Of a DNA stretch of 64,000 bases, positions 1 through 9,362 are shown piece by piece (within the stretch, counting starts at the first letter, position 1; the number at the start of each line of letters is the position of its first letter). The position numbers and the translations under genes were made by a program. The stretch is from Sediminibacterium sp. FEMGT703S. GTDB taxonomy: Bacteria > Bacteroidota > Bacteroidia > Chitinophagales > Chitinophagaceae. The stretch lies in NCBI GenBank assembly GCA_002786355.1, contig PGCO01000002.1, positions 558,001 to 622,000 of the forward strand, in the 5' to 3' direction. The notes beneath the pieces are model-generated. The model did not search any database. It was not told where the DNA came from and saw nothing but the letters and a program-made list of their open reading frames with translations.

Positions 1-1
1 A

Positions 2-1222
2 ATTCAACCTGCCATTGATATTGCAGCAAAAGGATTTGTATTAACTGAAAAAGAAGCAGCCAGCATTAATGGGATAAAAGAATCCATTGAAAAATTGAGT
101 ACCCAACCTACCGCATTTTTTAAACCTACTCGTTGGAGAGTGGGTGATACACTTATTCAAAAAGATTTAGCGAATACATTAGAGCGTATTCAAAAAGAGG
201 GTGCTTTAGGATTTTATGGAGGCAAAACAGCTGATTTAATTGTTGCTGAAATGGATAGAGGCAAAGGAATTATTTCTCATTCAGATTTAAAAAATTACAC
301 TGCCAAACTAAGAGAACCGATTGTGTTTAATTATAGAAACCATGAAATAGTCAGTTTCGCTCCACCCAGCAGTGGTGGTATTTTATTGGCACAAATGATG
401 AAGATGATTGAGAAATATCCTGTTGGGAAAATGAAATTTCAAACACCTGAATCGGTACAATTAATGATTGAGGCAGAAAGAAGAGCATTTGCAGATAGAG
501 CAGAACATATGGGTGATCCGGATTTTTGGAAAGTCCCTGTTAAAACGATGATTAGTGATGCTTATCTAGCACAAAGAATGAGTGATTATATACCAAACAA
601 AGCAGGTAGTAGTAAAGAAATCAATGCTGGTAAAATCAGTGAGAGTGAAGAAACTACACATTTAAGTGTTGTGGATGGAGCAGGAAATATTGTATCCGTA
701 ACAACTACGTTAAATGGCAGCTATGGCTCTAAAGTAGTGGTAGGGGGAGCAGGATTTCTGTTGAATAATGAAATGGACGACTTTAGTGTAAAGCCAGGGG
801 TTCCTAATATGTTTGGTGCAGTTGGCGGAGAAGCCAATGCAATTGCGCCAGGCAAAAGAATGCTCAGTTCTATGACCCCTACCCTTGTAATGAAAAATAA
901 AAAACCATATATCGTTATTGGAACACCTGGTGGAACCACTATTCCCACTTCGGTTTACCAAGCTTTGGTTAATGTAATTGATTTTAATATGAAATTGGGC
1001 GATGCAATTGATTTGCCAAAATTTCACCATCAATGGTTGCCAGACGAAGTTATGATTGAGACAAATTTCAATCCCAAAACCAAAGAAGCACTACAAAAAA
1101 TGGGGTATATCTTAAAAGACCGGTCTAGTATTGGCCGAACAGATGGCATCAGAATTCTACCAAATAAAACTAGGGAAGCTGCTGCAGATAGACGTGGCGA
1201 TGATTCTGTTGCTGGATTTTAA
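2..1222 (+). CDS. ggt: gamma-glutamyltransferase, 5'-truncated by window edge
   Basis: Frame is open from base 2 (IQPAIDIAAKGFVLTEKEAA...). Contains the GGT catalytic Thr context TTHLSVVDGAGNIVSVTTTLN and GGAGFLLNNEMDDF. Confidence 0.95.
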   Translation: MQPAIDIAAKGFVLTEKEAASINGIKESIEKLSTQPTAFFKPTRWRVGDTLIQKDLANTLERIQKEGALGFYGGKTADLIVAEMDRGKGIISHSDLKNYTAKLREPIVFNYRNHEIVSFAPPSSGGILLAQMMKMIEKYPVGKMKFQTPESVQLMIEAERRAFADRAEHMGDPDFWKVPVKTMISDAYLAQRMSDYIPNKAGSSKEINAGKISESEETTHLSVVDGAGNIVSVTTTLNGSYGSKVVVGGAGFLLNNEMDDFSVKPGVPNMFGAVGGEANAIAPGKRMLSSMTPTLVMKNKKPYIVIGTPGGTTIPTSVYQALVNVIDFNMKLGDAIDLPKFHHQWLPDEVMIETNFNPKTKEALQKMGYILKDRSSIGRTDGIRILPNKTREAAADRRGDDSVAGF

Positions 1223-1298
1223 TACGATTTATTAAAAAATATAAAGCTTACTTGTATTATTCTTTTATTTTATGATTTCAGTTAATTAATTTTATTGC

Positions 1299-2108
1299 AT
1301 GCATTATCTCTTAAAACAATTTTTCCCTCCCATATTCAGAACCCTTTATTGGTATAGTTTTAAGTATGGATGGAAGGGAGATTACGAAAGCTTTGAAGCT
1401 GCTAATAAAATTGCAAAGGGCTATGATGACCAGGAAATTTTAGAGAAAATCAAGGAAACTACAAGAAAAGTGGTAAGTGGAGAAGTGGCTTATGAGCGGG
1501 ATGGAATAGTTTATGATACCCCTAAAATGAATTTTAGTATGTTGGCTACATTATTGATGGTAGCCAGTAAAAATAAAAATAAACTAACAGTACTCGATTT
1601 TGGCGGATCATTGGGAACCACCTATAACCATAAAAAAAATTACTTAAATGAATTGGATAGTCTACATTGGTGTATTGTAGAACAGCCCAATTATGTTGAA
1701 GCCGGAAGAAAAGAATTTGAACATGATAGACTTCATTTTTATTACTCTTTAGAAGAGTGTTTACAACACCATCAACCAGATATAATTATTTTTTCTGGGG
1801 TAATTCAATACATTGAAAAGACTTATGAATTGCTTGACCAAATTAGAATGAGTGGTGTAAAATATTTGTACATCGACTACATTGCTTTTAATGACGAAGA
1901 CAGAGATAGAATAGCCATACAACATGTACCACCTGAGTTTTATGGTGTACCAGCTTCTTATACTTGTTGGTTTTATAGCAAACCAAAGCTGTATCAATAC
2001 ATGAAACAACACTATCATTTAGTTTACGATTTTATTGTAGACCCAGATAAGTATTATATTCAGTTGAAGCCTTGGAATTATGAGGGTCAATTATGGGAAC
2101 TCAAGTAA
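1299..2108 (+). CDS. putative methyltransferase, TIGR04325-like family
   Basis: LTVLDFGGSLGTTYNHKKNYL resembles the SAM-binding motif of the TIGR04325 family; full-length ORF. Confidence 0.75.
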   Translation: MHYLLKQFFPPIFRTLYWYSFKYGWKGDYESFEAANKIAKGYDDQEILEKIKETTRKVVSGEVAYERDGIVYDTPKMNFSMLATLLMVASKNKNKLTVLDFGGSLGTTYNHKKNYLNELDSLHWCIVEQPNYVEAGRKEFEHDRLHFYYSLEECLQHHQPDIIIFSGVIQYIEKTYELLDQIRMSGVKYLYIDYIAFNDEDRDRIAIQHVPPEFYGVPASYTCWFYSKPKLYQYMKQHYHLVYDFIVDPDKYYIQLKPWNYEGQLWELK

Positions 2109-2142
2109 AACCTGGCTTCTACAATAAGCCTAGTTTTACTTG
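2102..2142. terminator. shared hairpin at convergent gene ends
   Basis: CAAGTAAAAC (2102-2111) and GTTTTACTTG (2133-2142) form a perfect 10-bp stem, with inner GGCTT/AAGCC. It spans both stop codons. Confidence 0.6.
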
Positions 2143-3804
2143 CTCAGCAGCATAATCGGCTGCTCTCGCGGTTAATGCCATAAAAGTTAATGATGGATTT
2201 TGATTTCCCGTAGAAGTCATGCAAGCCCCATCTGTTACAAAAATATTTTTGCATAGATGTAATTGATTGAATTCATTCAATAAAGAGGTCTTTGGATCTT
2301 TACCCATTCTTACTCCACCCATTTCATGAATATCCAAACCCGGAGCCTGCTTACTATCCCAAGTATTGATATTAGTGCAGCCTGCTTTTTCTAGCATAGC
2401 TTTCCCTTCATTAAAAAAGTCTTGGAGTAATTTTTCGTCGTTTTCATCATAGTCTACCGACACAATTAATTGTGGGATACCCCAAGGGTCTTGCTCATTT
2501 TTACTCAATGAAACATGATTGGTTTCTTTGGGAATTGTTTCACCCTGCATCATCATATAGATACTCCAATCACCAGGCTCTGTGATTGCATCTTTAAATG
2601 CAGCACCTACACCATCTAATCTAGGCCTTCCTCGAGTTGCACTAAAATGGACCATATATCCCCTTAAAAAATCAGTCTCCTGTTTCAGTACATTTCTAAA
2701 GCTAGGCATCATTACCTGAGTGGGTCGTCTTCCATAATAGTATTGATCTAAAGGACCATTAAATTGCGCAGAAATATTGCCCCTATAATTATGAAATGCA
2801 ATGTATTTTCCCAATAATCCATTGTCATTTCCCATCCCATTCGGAAATCGATTGCTTCTAGAATTTAGCAAAATTAAATTCGTGTTTAAACAAGCTGCAT
2901 TTACAAAAATGATTTTAGCGCTATACACAATTACTTGCTTAGTAATTGCGTCCACTACACGAACACCTGTTGCTTTCTTGGTTTGATCATCATAAATAAT
3001 TGATTCAACTACGGCATTTGTTTTTAAAACCATATTTCCTGTTTTTTCAGCCGCAGGAATGGTGGAACTATTTGAACTGAAATAAGCACCAAAAGGACAT
3101 CCGCGCTCACATAATTTTCTAGCCATGCATTGCCCCCTTCCTTGCGCTAGATGCTCTTCAGTGGGCTCGGTTAAATGCGCACATCTACCTTGAATTACAT
3201 GTCTATCAGGATAGGCTTGCATAATTTTTTCTTGCAAAATTTTCTCCACACAATTCATTTCCCAAGCAGGTAAAAATTCACCATCTGGCAAAATATCTAA
3301 CCCATCTTTATTACCACTGATGCCTGCAAATTTTTCAACATAACTGTACCATGCATCAATATCTTTATAACGTATTGGCCAGTCTACCGCAAAGCCATCT
3401 CTTAAAGGAGCTTCAAAATCATATTTACTCCAACGCTGGGTTTGCCGTGCCCATAACAATGACTTACCTCCAACCTGATAGCCCCTGATCCAACTAAATG
3501 GTTTCTCTTGAATGTAGGGATGTTCCTTATCGTTTACGAAAAAATGTTTGGTATCTTCTCTATATGCATAACATTTGCTAACGATGGGATTGAACGCTAA
3601 TTCAGGAGGAGGAATTTTTCCTCTGTGCGGCATGTCCCAAGGATTAAAGTTGGCCGTGGGATAATCTTTTTGATGCACCACATTTCTTCCTCTTTCGAGA
3701 ACCAAGGTTTTTAATCCTTTTTCACATAATTCTTTTGCAGCCCATCCACCACTGATTCCGGACCCTATTACAATTGCATCAAATTGAGTGTTCTTTTCGG
3801 GCAT
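2119..3804 (-). CDS. GMC family oxidoreductase
   Basis: N-terminal FAD-binding FDAIVIGSGISGGWAAKELCEKGLKTLVLERG; C-terminal GMC motif FVTDGACMTSTGNQNPSLTFMALTARAAD. Confidence 0.9.
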   Translation of the reverse strand: MPEKNTQFDAIVIGSGISGGWAAKELCEKGLKTLVLERGRNVVHQKDYPTANFNPWDMPHRGKIPPPELAFNPIVSKCYAYREDTKHFFVNDKEHPYIQEKPFSWIRGYQVGGKSLLWARQTQRWSKYDFEAPLRDGFAVDWPIRYKDIDAWYSYVEKFAGISGNKDGLDILPDGEFLPAWEMNCVEKILQEKIMQAYPDRHVIQGRCAHLTEPTEEHLAQGRGQCMARKLCERGCPFGAYFSSNSSTIPAAEKTGNMVLKTNAVVESIIYDDQTKKATGVRVVDAITKQVIVYSAKIIFVNAACLNTNLILLNSRSNRFPNGMGNDNGLLGKYIAFHNYRGNISAQFNGPLDQYYYGRRPTQVMMPSFRNVLKQETDFLRGYMVHFSATRGRPRLDGVGAAFKDAITEPGDWSIYMMMQGETIPKETNHVSLSKNEQDPWGIPQLIVSVDYDENDEKLLQDFFNEGKAMLEKAGCTNINTWDSKQAPGLDIHEMGGVRMGKDPKTSLLNEFNQLHLCKNIFVTDGACMTSTGNQNPSLTFMALTARAADYAAEQVKLGLL

Positions 3805-3809
3805 AAAAT

Positions 3810-4760
3810 TTAATCATTAAACCAATCAGCAAATTTTTTTAGGTCTACATTCCCACCAGTTAAAATTATACCTATTTTTTTCCCTTTAAATAATTCTTTG
3901 TGTTTTAGAACTGCAGCCAAAGGAACTACACAGCTGGGTTCTACCACAATTTTCATCCGCTCATATACCAATCTCAAAGCAGACTTTATTTCAGCTTCTG
4001 ATACTAAAAAAATATCTGTAACATGTTCGCGAATAATCGAAAGAGTGCGCTCACTTAAAGTAGTTAATAAACCATCTGCAATAGTATTAACATAAGGGGC
4101 TTTTTCAACTTTTCCCGATTTAAAACTTAAGATAGCATCGGCTGCACCTTCAGGTTCACCAGCATATACTTGTATAGTTGGTTTAAAATAATGCGCACCC
4201 AATGCAGTACCCGACAATAAACCACCTCCACCAACAGGTGTAAAAATAAAATCTACTGTTGGAACAGTTGTTATTAATTCTTTCACACAAGTTGCTTGAC
4301 CAGTAATCACCCGATCATCATCATATGGATGAATAAATTCAGCTCCAGTTTCAGCAACAATTTTATTGAGTGCTTCTTCACGAGCTGCTTGATTAGCTGC
4401 ACAAAAAATAACTTCTGCTCCATACCCCTTTACCGCATTCACTTTTACTGAAGGTGAATTTTCGGGCATTACAATAAAAGCTTTAGTGCCCAATGTTTTT
4501 GCAGCAAATGCAATAGCCTGCGCATGATTGCCAGATGAATGTGTTGCCAAGCCTTTACTGATTTGTTCGGGGCTCAAACTTAAGGCAGCATTCATCCCAC
4601 CCCTAATTTTAAAAGCGCCTATTTTTTGAAAATTTTCGCATTTGAAAAAAAGTTCAGCACCAGCCATTTCATTAATGCTGCTATTCGTTAATACAGGGGT
4701 TTGATGAATAAAGGGCTTTATTTTTTCGTGTGCGTTTTCAATGGATTCTTTGGTAATCAT
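3810..4760 (-). CDS. threonine/serine dehydratase (PLP fold type II)
   Basis: PLP-Lys motif FKIRGGMNAA, SSGNHAQAIA, TPVGGGGLLSG. Confidence 0.9.
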   Translation of the reverse strand: MITKESIENAHEKIKPFIHQTPVLTNSSINEMAGAELFFKCENFQKIGAFKIRGGMNAALSLSPEQISKGLATHSSGNHAQAIAFAAKTLGTKAFIVMPENSPSVKVNAVKGYGAEVIFCAANQAAREEALNKIVAETGAEFIHPYDDDRVITGQATCVKELITTVPTVDFIFTPVGGGGLLSGTALGAHYFKPTIQVYAGEPEGAADAILSFKSGKVEKAPYVNTIADGLLTTLSERTLSIIREHVTDIFLVSEAEIKSALRLVYERMKIVVEPSCVVPLAAVLKHKELFKGKKIGIILTGGNVDLKKFADWFND

Positions 4761-6409
4761 TTGTTGCTTTTTTCTCTAATCAATTTAAATTCAGAACCCT
4801 CTTTCCATTTTGGGAAACTCGTTTCAAAACCCATTTTGCGGCCAATGGTAAACAATAATTTCAAATCGTTAATAGCACCATCACCTGTCCAAGTTTTAGG
4901 ATCATAATTGTCTGATGGCTGGTGGTAATTTTTACGGGTATATTCATTTTCCAAAGCTTTCCCATATTCTTTTCCTTTGCCCTCAAAATCTACCCCACTG
5001 TTAGCAAACAATGCAGGAATACCCACTTTAGCAAAATTGAAATGATCAGATCTATAGTAATGCCCTGCTTCGGTATGGGTATCAAATGAAAGGTATCCAC
5101 CTGTTTTTTCAATGGCTTCCTTTAAATAATCTTCTAACTCAGATTGGCCCTGCCCAACTACCACCATGTCTTTGGTTTTACCAAAACGATTGAGCCCATC
5201 CATATTTATATTGGCCACTGTTTTATTAACTGGATAAATTGGATTCGCTGAATAATAAGCTGAGCCAAGTAACCCTTGCTCTTCTGCTGTAACTGCTAAA
5301 AAAACAATTGTACGTTCTGGCTTTGTGTTCATTTGTTTAAATGCCCTTGCCATTTCCAATAAGCCTGCAGTGCCAGATGCATTATCTAGTGCGCCATTAT
5401 AAATAGAATCACCTGATTGGTCTGGACGACCTATGCCTAAATGATCCCAATGCGCTGTGTAAACAATTACTTCATCAGGTCGTTTAGTTCCTGTAATTTT
5501 TGCAATTACATTACTCGACTTATTGAAGCTTGCTTTTACCTTCATAGTCGTACTCATTTGTAACCCTAGAGACATTGCTTTAAAACCAGGTTGATTCGCT
5601 TTCACTAATAAACTAGAATCATACCCTGCTGCTGCAAATAATTGGTGCGAAATTTTTTCTGGTATCCAACCTATCATATCACAATTGGGAATATTCTTTC
5701 CTCGATTGTCTAATTTTAAACGTGTTGTATTAAAACTATTTTGTTGTACACTAAACGGATAACTTGCTGCAGCTGTGTTGTGAATGATTAAACAAGCTTT
5801 TGCTCCTTGCCTTGCTGCTTCTTCAAACTTATAAGTCCAACGCCCATAGTAAGTCATCGCTTTCCCTTTAAAAAGGGTGGTATCACCAACCCAGAAACCT
5901 GGATCGTTCACCATTACCAATACTACTTTTCCTTTCACATCTAAGCCTGCATAATCGTTCCAATTATACTCGGGAGCCACAACTCCATAGCCTGCAAATA
6001 CCAACTCAGCATCGTTTAGGCTGATACTTGAATCAGTTTTATCGGTCCAAATTATATAATCATCAAAGGCTTTTAAATTGAAAGTTCCTTTAGCAGATTT
6101 TACTTGCATGCTAGGAGCAGCTGTTGCCAAAATATTGGCCATAGGTACCTCTTGAATATAGCTATCCCCATTGCCAGGTTCTAACCCCATTTGCTTAAAC
6201 TGTTCTTGTAAGTAAGACACTGTTTTGGTTTCACCTGCTGTAAATGGCATGCGTCCCATAAATTCATCAGAAGCCAATACTGAAATATGCTTTTTGAGTG
6301 TGTCGGCGTTGAAAACGGAGAGTCCGTCATCTTCATTAAATGGAGAGTTTTTGCTTGCACATGAAACAAATAAAACACTAGCAATCAATGAAAGATGCAA
6401 TTTATTCAT
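4757..6409 (-). CDS. M28 family metallopeptidase with PA domain (secreted lipoprotein-like)
   Basis: Lipobox-like LFVSCAS; VYTAHWDHLG...GALDNASGTAGLLEMAR...AVTAEEQGLLGS zinc-peptidase motifs. Confidence 0.92.
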   Translation of the reverse strand: MNKLHLSLIASVLFVSCASKNSPFNEDDGLSVFNADTLKKHISVLASDEFMGRMPFTAGETKTVSYLQEQFKQMGLEPGNGDSYIQEVPMANILATAAPSMQVKSAKGTFNLKAFDDYIIWTDKTDSSISLNDAELVFAGYGVVAPEYNWNDYAGLDVKGKVVLVMVNDPGFWVGDTTLFKGKAMTYYGRWTYKFEEAARQGAKACLIIHNTAAASYPFSVQQNSFNTTRLKLDNRGKNIPNCDMIGWIPEKISHQLFAAAGYDSSLLVKANQPGFKAMSLGLQMSTTMKVKASFNKSSNVIAKITGTKRPDEVIVYTAHWDHLGIGRPDQSGDSIYNGALDNASGTAGLLEMARAFKQMNTKPERTIVFLAVTAEEQGLLGSAYYSANPIYPVNKTVANINMDGLNRFGKTKDMVVVGQGQSELEDYLKEAIEKTGGYLSFDTHTEAGHYYRSDHFNFAKVGIPALFANSGVDFEGKGKEYGKALENEYTRKNYHQPSDNYDPKTWTGDGAINDLKLLFTIGRKMGFETSFPKWKEGSEFKLIREKSNK

Positions 6410-6451
6410 ATTGGCTTTTTAAGATTAATAACCAATATACAACAAAGAAAA

Positions 6452-7687
6452 TTACCTTGGTGGGATTGTAATAGTCTTTCTAGCAGTATCGGCACAGCCG
6501 TTACCAGTTACAATTAATTGAACAGTGTAAGACCTACTAGTAGTTTCTTTATTATAAACCGTTTCAATAAAACTAAAGAATTCATTATTGGTATTACCAT
6601 TGCCAAAATTCCACTGATAAGAATCAATCGTACTCGTAGGTATAGTAGAACGACTATTGAACGACCATCGCTGCGTAGTAGGATAATCCCAAACCAATGT
6701 TTCTTCAAATTTAGCAGTAGGTTTAGGATTCTCTCCTTTTGCGTTTACCAATTTATTGGTTCGATAAATTTCTCTGCCATTTAATTTAATGCTCATAATG
6801 ACGTCATAGTCATTAGGAAACTTGTACTTGTACATGATTGGATTTCCAGTTCTAGTACCCGTTCCATCAGAAAAATTCCATTCATAAATAGCACCAGTAG
6901 GAACATTTTCTGCTTCGGCTGTGAATAAAATTCTTTCGTTGGTACAAGCATCAAATGATTCTGTTCTAAATTTTCCTTTGATATTATATCTGCCAGGAAT
7001 AGTAACCCGCACTGTTGTATCATCTGTGCAACCAAAATTGGACAAGATGGTTAATTTGACTGCGTAAGTTGTGTCAAAAATTTTATGAGGAAATTCATGT
7101 CGTACTAAGCCTACAGAACTTATGTATTCTGTTCCATCACCCCAATTATATTTAAACTGAATAATGTCTCCTTGGTTAACCGAAGATGCGCTATTAAACG
7201 TCACATAATTTAAATTCTGAGGAAAATCAAATTTGGTAGAAAAAATGGCTTCTGGTTTTGTTTGTTGCCCTAATGCCTTTACTCCAAAGCTAACCTTCGC
7301 TAACATATTATTGGCGTTTGCCATCACCATTAAAGTAACTACAAATGACCCTGCTGCCTGATAATAGTGAGTCACATTTGAACCATTCTCTATACTCCCA
7401 TCCCCAAAACTCCAACTGTAATAACCTCCTGCAGGCAATGCAACTCCTGATGCTGTAAAAGTGAATACTTCTCTTGAAGGGAAACAAGTTGAAGTTTGAC
7501 TAAACTTAGCTTCTACGTTACCATATGTAACTGTTGTAGTATCTTTTGAAACAGTTACGATTGCCCCCTGTGTTAATTGCGCAGAGTCTACTTGAACAAG
7601 GGTATTCAAATCGACCACTGCATCTTTTTTACAAGAAAAAAGAAACAGCATCACAAAGCTTACGATATAGAATACTTTAGATTGCAT
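6452..7687 (-). CDS. PKD-domain lipoprotein
   Basis: Lipobox FLFSCKKD; repeated PKD cores SFGDGS, NWGDGT, NFSDGT, NFGNGN. Paralogous to the next gene. Confidence 0.85.
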   Translation of the reverse strand: MQSKVFYIVSFVMLFLFSCKKDAVVDLNTLVQVDSAQLTQGAIVTVSKDTTTVTYGNVEAKFSQTSTCFPSREVFTFTASGVALPAGGYYSWSFGDGSIENGSNVTHYYQAAGSFVVTLMVMANANNMLAKVSFGVKALGQQTKPEAIFSTKFDFPQNLNYVTFNSASSVNQGDIIQFKYNWGDGTEYISSVGLVRHEFPHKIFDTTYAVKLTILSNFGCTDDTTVRVTIPGRYNIKGKFRTESFDACTNERILFTAEAENVPTGAIYEWNFSDGTGTRTGNPIMYKYKFPNDYDVIMSIKLNGREIYRTNKLVNAKGENPKPTAKFEETLVWDYPTTQRWSFNSRSTIPTSTIDSYQWNFGNGNTNNEFFSFIETVYNKETTSRSYTVQLIVTGNGCADTARKTITIPPR

Positions 7688-7698
7688 AATGATAAGGC

Positions 7699-8943
7699 TT
7701 ATTTAGCCGGAATAGTAATATTTGCAACAGTAGTATCTTTACAACCTGTATTACTAGTTACAATTAATCTGATGGTATGATTAACTGGTGTAGCTTCTCT
7801 AGTATATTCTTGCTCAACAATAGTATTAAAGTTGTCGTCTACTCGATTAAATGGCATTTCCCATCTGTATCCTGTAAGATAACCATGTGGAATATTTGAT
7901 TGACTATAAAATGCCCAAATTACTTTTGTTGGAGTAGAACTAACAACATTCTTAAGCATTAACGCTTTAGGTCTAATATTTTGTCCAAAAGCCCTCACCG
8001 GTCTATGTGTTTGATAAATGATTTTACCTCTCAAGGTAATGGTCATTTTTACGTCGTAATCATTTTGATAAGTAAATTGCTTTTTTACAGGATTACCAGT
8101 AACAACACCAGTGGCATCTGCAAAATCCCATGAATAAACAGCACCTGCTGGAACACCAGTGGCATTCGGAGTGAAAATGAAATACTCGTTTGTACAAGCA
8201 TCAAATTGTTCAATATTAAAGTTACCACTGATATTGTATGATGCGGGAACAAATACATTTATTGATGCAGTGTCTTTACATCCAGAGTTTGCCGACACAA
8301 CTAATCTTACAGGATAGGTTTTATCTTCTGGAACTTTGGGGAAATTTTTTGGCATGAAAGAATTAGAACTATTGCTTGTTGTGCCGTCTGCCCAATCCCA
8401 AAAATGATCTACAATTGTTCCGGTAGGCACTGTTGACCTACTCGTAAATGTCATATTATTTAGGAAATTGATATCCGGAAGTGCACTTGAAAAAATAGCA
8501 GTTGGAGTAACTTGTTGTCCGAGTGCTTTTACTGAAACAGAAGCTTTATGTATTAATGCATCAGCTGCAGTTTTGATTTGTAGTATGATAGTATAAGTCG
8601 CCGGATTTCTGTACATATTTCTTACAGTAGTTCCTGTAAGCGATTTCCCGTCCCCAAACTCCCAAACAAACTTTGCGCCGGTAGGCAACCCAGCTGCAGA
8701 TGCTGTAAAAGAAAAAATTTCATTGCTAGGAAAACAAGCATCAGACTTAGCATAGGTAATAGTTACTTGACCATCTCTTACAGAAACAGTGTCTTTAAAC
8801 ACCGCGGTAGCTCCACCAATGGGTGGACTATTGTCTTCAGTAGTTTGCGATAAATTGGCCGGTTTGTCTGCCTCTTTTTTACATCCTGAAATCACGATAA
8901 ACGTGAAAACGCAAAGAGACACGAAAATGTGCTTGGTTTTCAT
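7699..8943 (-). CDS. PKD-domain lipoprotein (tandem paralogue)
   Basis: Lipobox VISGCKKE; PKD cores EFGDGK, DWADGT, DFADAT. Shares layout and phrases (FxxFDACTNE, KALGQQ.P.AIFS) with 6452-7687. Confidence 0.85.
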   Translation of the reverse strand: MKTKHIFVSLCVFTFIVISGCKKEADKPANLSQTTEDNSPPIGGATAVFKDTVSVRDGQVTITYAKSDACFPSNEIFSFTASAAGLPTGAKFVWEFGDGKSLTGTTVRNMYRNPATYTIILQIKTAADALIHKASVSVKALGQQVTPTAIFSSALPDINFLNNMTFTSRSTVPTGTIVDHFWDWADGTTSNSSNSFMPKNFPKVPEDKTYPVRLVVSANSGCKDTASINVFVPASYNISGNFNIEQFDACTNEYFIFTPNATGVPAGAVYSWDFADATGVVTGNPVKKQFTYQNDYDVKMTITLRGKIIYQTHRPVRAFGQNIRPKALMLKNVVSSTPTKVIWAFYSQSNIPHGYLTGYRWEMPFNRVDDNFNTIVEQEYTREATPVNHTIRLIVTSNTGCKDTTVANITIPAK

Positions 8944-9020
8944 ACACTAAAATTAAACTATTCTTTCGAGAACGCCGATAAATAGGCTATTTTATTGTAA
9001 TATAAGCAAAAAACTATATT

Positions 9021-9050
9021 TTGCCAATATACCTGCCAAACTTACATTTG
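9021..9050 (+). promoter_or_regulatory. Bacteroidetes-type promoter for tRNA-Ala
   Basis: TTG (9021-9023), 19-nt spacer, TACATTTG (9043-9050). Matches the TTG-N19-TAnnTTTG consensus, 8 nt before the tRNA. Confidence 0.7.
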
Positions 9051-9058
9051 CACTCCTT

Positions 9059-9132
<74 letters not shown>

Positions 9133-9134
9133 CT

Positions 9135-9163
9135 AAAAAGCCCCTTTGAAAGGGGCTTTTTTA
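9135..9163 (+). terminator. rho-independent terminator after tRNA-Ala
   Basis: AAAAGCCCCTTTGAAAGGGGCTTTTTT: GC stem plus T tract. Confidence 0.93.
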
Positions 9164-9362
9164 TGTATTAAAGTCCCCCCTAATAGATTTTGTTAAAAAA
9201 TAAAAATACCCAATGATTGGTATTCACTTTTGCCTTGTATTTGACCTATAACCTTACAATGGGTAACAAAAAAATCATAAGCAGAAAATATATTCACAGA
9301 TGGTATTATATTTAGTCGTTCGCAAGATTTCTCCGCAAAAATCATTTTGAAAACAACTCATC

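Noticed and set aside
710-1033. Short antisense ORFs inside ggt and similar antisense ORFs within most large genes
   Set aside because: They lie opposite well-supported CDS and show no recognisable protein features.
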